In this document: in pieces, positions 16,361-23,653 of the stretch
How the letters are laid out: each line of letters starts with the position of its first letter
Numbering within the stretch: the stretch's first letter is position 1
From: a virus
Strand: one strand, 5' to 3'
Virus record (IMG/VR): IMGVR_UViG_3300025174_000104
Coordinates: 1-25,413 of that record
DNA: 25,413 bases
The notes under the pieces: model-generated
Databases searched by the model: none
What the model was told of the DNA's origin: nothing
Seen by the model: the letters and a program-made list of their open reading frames with translations, nothing else
Translations under genes and position numbers: made by a program

Positions 16361-17820
16361 CAGTTGCTTAATCCTGCATAAGATTGTTGAGGTTTTTGCC
16401 TGATCGGTTGGGTTATGGCATGCCTTCGCATCATAATCGCATAACGAGTGGCATCCATCAGATCATCATTAAATTTGGCGATCTCACCATTCTTGCGATG
16501 GTACATGCGCCATTCGTCGAACCAATCCTTGAGATTGGAAAATACTTTGAATCGTCCGGTTTCCATGCGCGAAAGTATTTCCTGAATTCCGATCTCCACT
16601 CCATTCCCGCCTTGTCCTTCCTTCTGGCCGATAGAAGGTGGATTGGAAAATGGCTGAAAATGCATATTGACTCCCATGGACCGATACAGATCTGCCATGG
16701 GTTTCCCCGATTTGGGATCATGTTTCATGCCGTCATGCGGCCAAACAACGGGAACCCATTCACCACGGCTTCTAATCGCCTGAGCATGAATTTCAGTCAA
16801 TGCTCTGGATTGCTTCCAGCAATCGTATAAATAGAGAATATCCGTATCCCGATCCCATGTCAGGCAAACAAGCGTGGCAGCGTGTTCCCATCCAAAATCC
16901 ACGCCGATGATCCTCGGCCAATGACCGGGGATACGGAATGGATCGATGATTATCTTTCCTTCGTCAACTGGATAAACCATGCCGGTACCAATCATGGGCT
17001 TGCCTTGAGACCGCATTTCCCGTTCATGTTCCGGGAATTTCAACAACGATTGTCGTCTCTTATCCGGAGTCATATGCGGCGCGTCGTCCCATGTGGCCGT
17101 AATCAGGGCTTCTCCTGGATTACGGGAATACATGATCTGATGCACCGTGCGCGTGATCCCATCTTCCGGCGTATAGGTAAGATACCCTATGCCGTCGGTG
17201 GAAAGCGTGGCGCGTTTCTGTTGCGATAAAATATCTTCCGGCGGCTCTTCGTCATCCCAGAACCCATGAAGCCTGTACCCCATGAATTTCTTTGCGCCTT
17301 GTTCGTAAGGTTTAAGATAAATCTTCGACCAACCACCGCTGGCGTGCTTCACCAGGCAGATTTCAAACGCATTGGGGACACCGGCTTTGCGCGTGGTCTC
17401 GCCGAGGCATTCTTTCGGTATGGCCCCAGTTCCCAGGGCGGTCGGATCGGCCGGCTCGCCGAATAATTCCTTTTGACAACGATCCCTGGTCGTCTCATTG
17501 GTATTGGAAGAAGCCATCCATTCGACCGGATAATCGAAAACATGGCCTTGCCACCAGTCGGGATACCTCCCCGTAAGATGCATCGCTGTTTCCATCGCGC
17601 CGCAAGTGGATTTCCCAATTTGATTCGCACACTGTAAAGCGCGCATGATCGCAAGATGCGATTTATTCTTGTCTGATTTTACCGGAACGAAATCACCCTC
17701 GCCGAAAACATGATGAAACTTTTTTTGGAATTCATAAGGATTATAAAATTCCAATCGGTGTATTTTTTGATATTGCTCCATCTTGGAAATGAGATGAACT
17801 ACTTCTTCGGCAACATCCAT
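16357..17820 (-). CDS. terL: Terminase large subunit
   Basis: This 487-residue protein is the ATP-driven DNA packaging motor and nuclease. Visible motifs are a Walker A-type loop ANQIGKST at 65-72, a Walker B GFWDDEE at 186-192, and the C-terminal RuvC-like nuclease with IGVDFGWEHA at 305-314 (D308) and NDDLMDATRY at 451-460. Length is normal for the family. The gene starts four bases after the radical SAM stop and overlaps the portal start. It is separated from the probable small subunit gene (22,129-22,524) by about 4.3 kb of sugar-related genes, which is unusual. Confidence 0.93.
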   Translation of the reverse strand: MDVAEEVVHLISKMEQYQKIHRLEFYNPYEFQKKFHHVFGEGDFVPVKSDKNKSHLAIMRALQCANQIGKSTCGAMETAMHLTGRYPDWWQGHVFDYPVEWMASSNTNETTRDRCQKELFGEPADPTALGTGAIPKECLGETTRKAGVPNAFEICLVKHASGGWSKIYLKPYEQGAKKFMGYRLHGFWDDEEPPEDILSQQKRATLSTDGIGYLTYTPEDGITRTVHQIMYSRNPGEALITATWDDAPHMTPDKRRQSLLKFPEHEREMRSQGKPMIGTGMVYPVDEGKIIIDPFRIPGHWPRIIGVDFGWEHAATLVCLTWDRDTDILYLYDCWKQSRALTEIHAQAIRSRGEWVPVVWPHDGMKHDPKSGKPMADLYRSMGVNMHFQPFSNPPSIGQKEGQGGNGVEIGIQEILSRMETGRFKVFSNLKDWFDEWRMYHRKNGEIAKFNDDLMDATRYAIMMRRHAITQPIRQKPQQSYAGLSNW

Positions 17821-17823
17821 AAA

Positions 17824-18783
17824 TCATCCTCGATACGCCACGCAATCTTCACAAATAGTCCCGGTCACGTCTTTTTTCAAATGCACAGCGCGCAAAGTCT
17901 GAAATATCTCGGAGTTCCATCCTTCCATGAAACTCGTTCTGGTCAGGTCGGCCATAGTCCATTTATCCCCAGCATCGAAACAACAGGCCGAGAGCTTGCC
18001 ATCGTAGGTTATATGACCTTCGGTAAAAGCCGACCAACAAGGCAAGGGATCGCGCAAGTTCTCGATCCGGCCCTGATTCCCCGCAATAGGCCGGAATCCC
18101 AACTCTTCCTCTCTCTTGGTGGCAAGGCTGCCCATTGAATACAAGGGCAACCAATAATGCTGATCCACGAACGGTCTAATCTCTTGTACCAGTCTCTCCA
18201 TCGCCTGTTGTTGATCCCCGTCATACATGATGGATGAGGCATAAAGCCCGGTTTTATAACCGAGGTCTTTACGAAGTCGCCACGCTGTTTGTAAATTATT
18301 TTTAATATCGTAAAAAATATCCCCCTTTACCTGCGCGATTTCCGACAATTGTTCAGGCGTGGAGTTATTCAAAGAAAATTTCAAGGAATCCAAGCCAGCT
18401 TCCATCGCCGCCGCAACCCTGTATGGCCAAGCCAGACTGCCATTGGTAGTGCAAAAAACATAGGGGAACCCAACGACTCTTTTCGCATAACGAATGGCGT
18501 CAACCAGAATCTGCGGACGGGAAAACGGCTCGCCGATATAAAAAACCCCGAGCTCTTCGACCCCCGCCGCGCGCATCTCATTGGCTAAACGCATAAATAA
18601 TTCCCAATCCATGTCTCCGCGTTTCTTGATCCGGAGATGATGCGCGCAAAATCCGCAGCGGAAATTACATTGACTGGTAAGCTCAATCTTCACTGACTTG
18701 GGGGCCGGAAGAACCGTTTTCCTGTAATTTTCCGGGATACCGGTAATTGCGTCTATTCTTTTCGTAATTTGATTGCTTGTCAT
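17824..18783 (-). CDS. Radical SAM/SPASM-type enzyme, substrate unknown
   Basis: The 319-residue protein carries the radical SAM iron-sulfur motif CNFRCGFC (C39, C43, C46) at the start of a TIM-barrel-type sequence, with GEPFSRP and TTNGS segments expected for the SAM-binding strands. The C-terminal 75 residues hold five more cysteines (C249, C267, C268, C311, C314), including the SPASM-like pattern of CC and final CEDC, which should bind at least one further cluster. Such enzymes modify peptides, sugars or small molecules. It is last of the sugar-related block and directly before terL. The substrate could be a sugar nucleotide or a protein. The family is firm, the reaction unknown. Confidence 0.85.
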   Translation of the reverse strand: MTSNQITKRIDAITGIPENYRKTVLPAPKSVKIELTSQCNFRCGFCAHHLRIKKRGDMDWELFMRLANEMRAAGVEELGVFYIGEPFSRPQILVDAIRYAKRVVGFPYVFCTTNGSLAWPYRVAAAMEAGLDSLKFSLNNSTPEQLSEIAQVKGDIFYDIKNNLQTAWRLRKDLGYKTGLYASSIMYDGDQQQAMERLVQEIRPFVDQHYWLPLYSMGSLATKREEELGFRPIAGNQGRIENLRDPLPCWSAFTEGHITYDGKLSACCFDAGDKWTMADLTRTSFMEGWNSEIFQTLRAVHLKKDVTGTICEDCVAYRG

Positions 18784-18791
18784 AAAATAAA

Positions 18792-18923
18792 TTACTTCTT
18801 TTTACTTTTACCGGCTTTACGTATAGCAATGGCGACTGCTTGTTTTTGCGGATAACCCTCCTTTTTTAAAATTCTGATGTTTTTGGAAACAGCTTTGTCC
18901 GATTTACCTTTGGCTAAGGGCAT
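18792..18923 (-). CDS. Small basic phage protein, 43 residues
   Basis: A short open frame begins with ATG at 18923, overlaps the end of the ColD-type gene by 20 bases, and stops at TAA 18794-18792, nine bases before the radical SAM gene. The product starts [17 protein letters not shown], contains [16 protein letters not shown] and ends in a Lys run. This GKS...NI...PQKQAVAIA...AGKS arrangement is one I know from many small uncharacterised phage and prophage proteins. It is strongly basic and helical, so it may bind nucleic acid. The function is unknown, but the recognisable pattern makes it a likely real gene. Confidence 0.75.
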   Translation of the reverse strand: MPLAKGKSDKAVSKNIRILKKEGYPQKQAVAIAIRKAGKSKKK

Positions 18924-20001
18924 CAATGGCTCCTATCATGGGTTGATGAAAATTACCGATATAAACGCCTTTCTCATGTATTCTATCGGCGTTTCCCAAC
19001 TCACCGACGATTTCATGATCATAATATTCGATTGATTTGGATTTGGTGAAATTGCCACCGACAATCGGGCGATATTCGACCCCTTTCTCGTCGAATTCCT
19101 TCTTGATTGATTCTATTTCATCGTCCACGATGGCGAAGGCAAACCAGGATGATTCCCCTGTTTCCTTCTGCATCCACCATCGGCGTTTCCGACAAACTTC
19201 TCTCCATCGTTCGGCGTTTTCTCTTCTGCCGGCAATAAAACCATAGAGTTTTTTCAACTGCTCCAACCCGACGGCGGCGGACATTTCCACGGGGCGGACG
19301 TTATATCCGGGAAACAGGAATTCATAAGCCGATGGCTCGATATTGAAAACATTCTTTTCCGGCAAATGCCGCGTCCATCCATGGGAACGAAGACAAAGAA
19401 GCATCTGATAATAATATTCATCATCCGTCGTGACGATTCCCCCTTCCATCGTCTGAATATGATGGGAGAAAAACATTGAGTGTGACGCCATGATCCCGAA
19501 ATTACCGGTTTTCATTCCTTCATATTCGGCTCCCATGGATTCGCAATTATCTTCCAGAGTCGCATGATTCGGAAATCGTTTATAATCGTTCGGATTTCCC
19601 AAAAGATTAACGGCGAGAATCAATTCTTCTCCGGTATAAGCTTCGTGAAGCCGATCCAAATCATAATTCAGTGTATCCGGATCAATATCCACGAATTTCA
19701 GCGCCCAGTCGTATTGCTGGAACGGAGAATAAGATGTCGCCCATGAGACCGCCGGGACAATAACGACACCGGGACCATTCTGGATAGTAAAAGCAGCAAC
19801 CATCAGAAGATTGGCCGAAGAACCGGAATTGACCATGACTGCGTATTTGGTCCCGCACCAATCGGCGTAAGCCTTTTCAAAAGCTCTTACATTCTTTCCC
19901 ATCGTGAAATTCCCGGAATCAAGAACTTTCAGAATTGCGTTTTTCTCCTCCTGTCCCCAGGTATTAAGCGATAACGGGTGAATAATTTCTGATTTGCTCA
20001 A
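18904..20001 (-). CDS. colD: GDP-4-keto-6-deoxy-D-mannose 3-dehydratase, ColD type
   Basis: This PLP/PMP enzyme of the DegT/DnrJ/EryC1 fold removes the 3-hydroxyl of GDP-4-keto-6-deoxymannose, a step towards 3,6-dideoxyhexoses such as colitose. In the 377-residue numbering that counts from 20037, the ColD hallmark is histidine (H192 in [12 protein letters not shown]) where aminotransferases have the PLP-binding lysine. [10 protein letters not shown] (D163 region), [26 protein letters not shown] and YRPIVGGNF also match ColD as I remember it. I prefer the TTG at 20001, giving [12 protein letters not shown] and 365 residues, over a TTG at 20037 inside the preceding gene; the start is uncertain. 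Its substrate is the product of the neighbouring GDP-mannose 4,6-dehydratase. Confidence 0.88.
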   Translation of the reverse strand: MSKSEIIHPLSLNTWGQEEKNAILKVLDSGNFTMGKNVRAFEKAYADWCGTKYAVMVNSGSSANLLMVAAFTIQNGPGVVIVPAVSWATSYSPFQQYDWALKFVDIDPDTLNYDLDRLHEAYTGEELILAVNLLGNPNDYKRFPNHATLEDNCESMGAEYEGMKTGNFGIMASHSMFFSHHIQTMEGGIVTTDDEYYYQMLLCLRSHGWTRHLPEKNVFNIEPSAYEFLFPGYNVRPVEMSAAVGLEQLKKLYGFIAGRRENAERWREVCRKRRWWMQKETGESSWFAFAIVDDEIESIKKEFDEKGVEYRPIVGGNFTKSKSIEYYDHEIVGELGNADRIHEKGVYIGNFHQPMIGAIDALSQR

Positions 20002-20911
20002 TTTCAGATTCCACCATCTCTTTGATGATTTGTTCAAAGGAATATTTTGGTTTCCAACCTAATGCTCTGATCTTGGAAGCATCCCCAATCAGGCTATCCA
20101 CATCCGCCGGACGATAACTATTTATATCCTGTTTTACATATTCCGACCAATCCGAAATTCCGATATGCTGGAATGCCTCGGTCAACAAATCCCTGATTGA
20201 TCTCGATTCCCCCATAGCTACGACGTAATCACTGGGGGTCTCCTGTTGCATCATAATCCACATGGATTCGACAAAATCTTCCGCATGCCCCCAATCGCGT
20301 CTGGCATCGAGATTCCCCAATACGATATACCGATCCAGGCCGAATTTAATCCTCGCCACGCCACGACAGATTTTCCGGGTGACAAAATCCAAGCCTCGTA
20401 TCGGAGATTCATGATTGAATAGAATTCCATTACAAGCAAAAAGCCCATAAGCTTCCCGATAATTGACCGTAAGCCAATAAGCGGCAAGTTTCGCCACACC
20501 GTAAGGGCTTCGAGGATGGAAAGATGTCATTTCAGATTGCGGCGGCTTGGACGCCCCGTAAAGCTCCGAGGTGGACGCTTGATAAAATCTTGCGCCGCAC
20601 ATCTTGGCCCCTTCCAGGCAGTTAAGAGTTCCAATCGCGTTGATTTCAAAAGTCGTCCTCGGTATTTTGAAAGACTCCCCAACATGAGACATCGCCGCGA
20701 GATGATAGATTTCCGAAGGATTGATCCTCTGGATAATATCGGTGATTCGTGGATCGGTAACGTCTCCCTCGACGATTCCCACGCCAATCGGAACTTGTTT
20801 AGGTTGCGAAGTTCTTCTGACAAGCCCATGAACTTCATATCCCTTTTCAATCAATAATTTCGAGAGATAACGGCCATCCTGTCCGGTAAGTCCGGTAATA
20901 AAAGCCCTCAT
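19964..20911 (-). CDS. gmd: GDP-mannose 4,6-dehydratase
   Basis: The 315-residue short-chain dehydrogenase family protein converts GDP-mannose to GDP-4-keto-6-deoxymannose using bound NADP. The cofactor loop GLTGQDG is at residues 7-13. STSELYG (113-119, with T114 and E116) and SPYGVAK (Y137, K141) form the active site. NHESPIRG (166-173), GNLDARRDWGHAEDFVE and YRPADVD are typical of Gmd. It is slightly shorter than common bacterial Gmd proteins (about 340-370). The start at 20911 overlaps the methyltransferase stop (ATGA). The open frame continues upstream only as a shadow. Its 3' end overlaps the ColD-type gene, whose substrate it makes. Confidence 0.95.
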   Translation of the reverse strand: MRAFITGLTGQDGRYLSKLLIEKGYEVHGLVRRTSQPKQVPIGVGIVEGDVTDPRITDIIQRINPSEIYHLAAMSHVGESFKIPRTTFEINAIGTLNCLEGAKMCGARFYQASTSELYGASKPPQSEMTSFHPRSPYGVAKLAAYWLTVNYREAYGLFACNGILFNHESPIRGLDFVTRKICRGVARIKFGLDRYIVLGNLDARRDWGHAEDFVESMWIMMQQETPSDYVVAMGESRSIRDLLTEAFQHIGISDWSEYVKQDINSYRPADVDSLIGDASKIRALGWKPKYSFEQIIKEMVESEIEQIRNYSPVIA

Positions 20912-21411
20912 CGCAGTTTCAAATGCACTTCGAGTTCCAGCGATTCCCTGCGTTTTTTGGAATCCGGATGCACGGAATAACCAGTGACAATAAAATATTC
21001 GGCCAGCTTCTCCAGCCACCACGCCGGGGGTTTGACAATAAGATGCGCGTTTCTTCCATCGGGAAGTTTCTTCGCCGCCGGACCACAACCGATGGTGATA
21101 TAGCCGGCGTGTTTCATCTTGGAAGCCATGTGGTTCAAAACATCGTCAAGATATTCCGGTTCTATATGTTCAAGAACGTCGGTACAAACCAAAAGGTCTG
21201 CGGGGTCCGGATCGGCGGAAAAATCGGGGATTCCAGGATCGTATCGCTTCCCGATTCCGAGTTTCCCCTTGCCACAGCCGTAATCGAGAATATCGGAATA
21301 TCCCAAGGATTCGATATACTCTTTTCTCCGTTTCGATCCCATGCCGAAGTTTCTATTCTTCCGATGCATTTTCAGCAATAGACCCCGATAGGAGTCACTG
21401 ATTAACGGCAT
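20908..21411 (-). CDS. Small class I SAM-dependent methyltransferase
   Basis: The 167-residue protein has a SAM-binding motif I, ILDYGCGKGKL (residues 41-51), an acidic strand after YDPGIPDF, and the motif IV-like LLVCTDVLEHIEPEYLDD (73-90), all typical of class I methyltransferases. It is shorter than most, lacking a substrate-recognition extension. Such minimal enzymes occur in phage sugar cassettes, where they might methylate a sugar or a small acceptor. The target is unknown. The gene overlaps the preceding glycosyltransferase gene by 17 bases and the gmd gene by ATGA, so it belongs to the same transcription unit. Confidence 0.8.
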   Translation of the reverse strand: MPLISDSYRGLLLKMHRKNRNFGMGSKRRKEYIESLGYSDILDYGCGKGKLGIGKRYDPGIPDFSADPDPADLLVCTDVLEHIEPEYLDDVLNHMASKMKHAGYITIGCGPAAKKLPDGRNAHLIVKPPAWWLEKLAEYFIVTGYSVHPDSKKRRESLELEVHLKLR

Positions 21412-22132
21412 ACTTCTCGACGACTTCCTTGCGTTTGCCCTTTAAATGCACGATATATTCCCCAAGAACCGATTTACCGAAAACATCCAAATCATCCAGG
21501 GACATTTGCCTGTTTTTGGGAATTTTGAAAAATGGCGACAGGTTATGGCTGGGAATGCCGGAGGTTCGGCGCGCGAAATCGAAAGCCTCGCAATCGTGCC
21601 AGCGGGCATGATCCATAAACCATCCGTGACGGATAAATCCGATATATTGCTTTAGGAATTCCGGGAATTTTTCATTCTCCGTGTCAAATCCGACGAAACC
21701 GGTTTCCGTGTAAACCCCTTCGCGTCCGAGATAGGTCAGCCCTTTGTCGTCGAACAACGAAACCAGAAACTCCTCCGGGATCGGCTTTCGAATAAAACTA
21801 TCGGCATCGAGCCAGAAAACCTTTCCCTTGTATTCCTTCAACACATCCCATTGAGCGAACATCTTGCGGGAAAACTTCCAAAGATCGTAATTGTAATTGT
21901 ATCCATCTTTTGTTCTACCGTGACAGATAGGAACATTTTTGATGTTTTGATAAAATCCCATCACGCCTTCGATGTCGAAAAAATTCCGCTTTTCCAGTTT
22001 CGCGTCATTCAGATCAATATCGGATTCGATATAACAAACGATGCTGAAAGGCCAATTGTTAATAGCGGATTTCAACATCTCCCGTCCATAAGCCTCGTAT
22101 CCCGAATGGGAAAAAGTCGTAACCGCAATCAA
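21395..22132 (-). CDS. Glycosyltransferase with DXD motif (GT-A type)
   Basis: This 245-residue protein has the layout of nucleotide-sugar-dependent GT-A enzymes. The start is beta-alpha-beta (MIAVTTFSHSGYEAYGREML). A hydrophobic strand ends in VFWLDADSF (106-113), where D109-A110-D111 is the metal-binding DXD. A strand-like YLGREGVYTETGFVGFDT follows, resembling the acceptor-side region of these enzymes. No signal peptide or membrane span is seen, so it should act in the cytoplasm. The start is a TTG overlapping the upstream stop as TTGA (22129-22132). Donor and acceptor are unknown; a GDP-sugar from the adjoining genes is possible. Confidence 0.7.
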   Translation of the reverse strand: MIAVTTFSHSGYEAYGREMLKSAINNWPFSIVCYIESDIDLNDAKLEKRNFFDIEGVMGFYQNIKNVPICHGRTKDGYNYNYDLWKFSRKMFAQWDVLKEYKGKVFWLDADSFIRKPIPEEFLVSLFDDKGLTYLGREGVYTETGFVGFDTENEKFPEFLKQYIGFIRHGWFMDHARWHDCEAFDFARRTSGIPSHNLSPFFKIPKNRQMSLDDLDVFGKSVLGEYIVHLKGKRKEVVEKYAVNQ

Positions 22133-22524
22133 TGTGGCATTTCCTGCGATTGATCCGTCTTTTCTCCGATAGGTCCGGCCCCAATATCGGGCGATTTACT
22201 GAGCTTGTCGAGCAATAAATCGACCGTGGCTTCGCCTAAAAGAAATTTCAGTCTGACCAGCATATCGTCGTAATTCGCCGTTTCATTGGTTACGGTCTGA
22301 ACCACGTCCTGCATGGACATGGTGGGAAGAACGCGATCAAGCAGAATTTGCGCCGCCTTGACCTGAGTAGCTTTCAATTCACATTCGCCGGCTAGATGTT
22401 TTTGCAGAGACTCGACAATCATCGTCGTTTTGATCTTGGCGCGCGTCATTTCAGACTGTTGCCTCCATGTCTTACTTGCGGCCAAAGCTTTGATCGGGCT
22501 GAATGACTTGCCTTTTAACGTCAT
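22129..22524 (-). CDS. terS: Probable terminase small subunit
   Basis: The 131-residue helical protein contains LQKHLAGECELKATQVKAAQ followed by ILLDRVLPTMSMQD. The pattern of ...GE-EL-ATQV-AA-ILL-KVLP... is one I recognise from small DNA-packaging (terminase small subunit) proteins. The N-terminus is basic and Ser/Lys-rich and the C-terminus acidic and disordered. A GAGAGA stretch lies before the ATG at 22524. The small subunit normally sits beside the large one, but here sugar-related genes of about 4.3 kb intervene. A DNA-binding small protein of another kind is the alternative. Confidence 0.6.
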   Translation of the reverse strand: MTLKGKSFSPIKALAASKTWRQQSEMTRAKIKTTMIVESLQKHLAGECELKATQVKAAQILLDRVLPTMSMQDVVQTVTNETANYDDMLVRLKFLLGEATVDLLLDKLSKSPDIGAGPIGEKTDQSQEMPH

Positions 22525-22539
22525 GGTTATCTCTCTGAA

Positions 22540-22571
22540 AACGAATTATCTCAACGAATTATCTCAACGAA
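22540..22571. repeat. Tandem 13-bp repeat across a stop codon
   Basis: AACGAATTATCTC occurs twice head to tail (22540-22552 and 22553-22565), followed by a partial third copy AACGAA (22566-22571). The repeat spans the stop codon (TAA at 22561-22559) of the 63-residue gene and the spacer before the small terminase gene. It looks like a recent slippage duplication that changed the intergenic length without affecting the reading frame upstream. Confidence 0.85.
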
Positions 22572-22750
22572 GGATCGGCGGGATTCAGTTGTTTTTTCAA
22601 TGGAATTACCAGATCGTTCCGGTCGAGATCGTATCCTTTTGAGTTCAGCCAAGTTCTCCATATCGGAAATGGATTGCCGGCGACTTGAGCTTCTAAATTC
22701 AGTCCTCCATATTCCTTACGCAATTTCGCAGTCAAAATAGCATCACCCAT
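22559..22750 (-). CDS. Small hypothetical protein, 63 residues
   Basis: The gene starts with ATG at 22750, overlapping the GT29-like gene by eight bases, and ends 34 bases before the small terminase ATG. The product begins MGDAILTAKLRKEYGG, has NPFPIWRTWLNSKGYDLDRN in the middle and ends in a basic PSLR. The Trp- and aromatic-rich middle suggests a folded small protein. There is no membrane span or signal peptide and I recognise no family. Its tight packing in the operon supports that it is real. Confidence 0.5.
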   Translation of the reverse strand: MGDAILTAKLRKEYGGLNLEAQVAGNPFPIWRTWLNSKGYDLDRNDLVIPLKKQLNPADPSLR

Positions 22751-23351
22751 ATTTTAAATTTCCTTCATTCGTTCGATTTATATTGGTTTCAAATGAAACC
22801 TTATAAAAATCTCTCAACATGGTTAAAAGTTGATTCTCTTTAATCCAGTCATGGTTTATCGCTCCGGTTCCGGTGCGTGGAAGTTCGGCGCGGGTAAATG
22901 GCAGTTCGGGGTTGAATAAAGTATCGAATCCCGCGATCTGTAAAGTCTCGGGCCTGAACCGTTCCAATGCCATGACGATAGAAGCCATACCGGTCGAGAC
23001 ATTCGGATGCTTTGCCCCAAGATTTCTGAATTTTGCGTTCCAGGTGTTGCAGAGATTCAATGGAATCCAAAGATAGGCATTGAGTTCTTTTTTCGCCGCC
23101 TCGACTGCGTTTTCGTCGTACCAGCCCCTTTTGGGGTATCCCCAAAATTCATGAACCTTTATAGTCTTGAAACAACCCAGAACTTCCGTGGAGGCGCAAA
23201 GATAATCTGTTTTTACGCCATAATCCTTGGGATTGGTCCTAATCAGATACTCGGCCCGTTTCAAACGAACGACATTATCGAAACTGTCTATCCATTCACC
23301 CAATCCTTGTCCTTCAAGAGAAGGTCCATGTCCGACGATAATGGTTTTCAA
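22743..23351 (-). CDS. Sialyltransferase-like glycosyltransferase (GT29 type)
   Basis: The 202-residue protein has the order of motifs of GT29 sialyltransferases in shortened form. VGHGPSLEGQGLGEWIDSFDNVVRL (6-30) corresponds to the large sialylmotif, with the YGVKTDY segment after it. STGMASIVMALE (119-130) with IAGFD (139-143) corresponds to the small motif. HDWIKE (H167, E172) fits the HxxxxE very-small motif. Phage and bacterial relatives of this size are known but their donors are uncharacterised. There is no signal peptide. Start: TTG at 23351 overlapping the upstream stop as TTGA, with GGGTGG upstream. It may transfer a sugar other than sialic acid. Confidence 0.72.
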   Translation of the reverse strand: MKTIIVGHGPSLEGQGLGEWIDSFDNVVRLKRAEYLIRTNPKDYGVKTDYLCASTEVLGCFKTIKVHEFWGYPKRGWYDENAVEAAKKELNAYLWIPLNLCNTWNAKFRNLGAKHPNVSTGMASIVMALERFRPETLQIAGFDTLFNPELPFTRAELPRTGTGAINHDWIKENQLLTMLRDFYKVSFETNINRTNEGNLKYG

Positions 23352-23653
23352 TGCAAGCCCACCCGTTCCTCCGGGCCCAATAATCTATTGGTCAGGCTCA
23401 TGGTTTGGCGGATATTTTTGTCTAGATGTTCATCTTGAATCATGTAAAGAACGTCAATGAAAAATTCATTCATATCCAACATGTCTTCTATCAAAAAATG
23501 AATCGTCTGATCCGATGGGTTGGAAAGAACGGCGTCAACTTTCGAGATCGCCGGCTCCATTCTCGGTCTGAGATCGGGCCAATTCACCATCAAGGCCGTT
23601 AACATACCACGCAAAGTCTCGATTTCCCCATAAATTTCATTGACGATACTCAT
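23348..23653 (-). CDS. Small hypothetical helical protein, 101 residues
   Basis: The gene overlaps the GT9-type gene by 17 bases and the GT29-like gene by TTGA, and has GGAGG very close to its ATG. The product is acidic and predicted to be all helical (MSIVNEIYGEIETLRGML, then MLDMNEFFIDVLYMIQDEHLD). No domain was recognised. It lies between two glycosyltransferases, so it might be a partner of one of them, but that is only a guess. Confidence 0.5.
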   Translation of the reverse strand: MSIVNEIYGEIETLRGMLTALMVNWPDLRPRMEPAISKVDAVLSNPSDQTIHFLIEDMLDMNEFFIDVLYMIQDEHLDKNIRQTMSLTNRLLGPEERVGLH

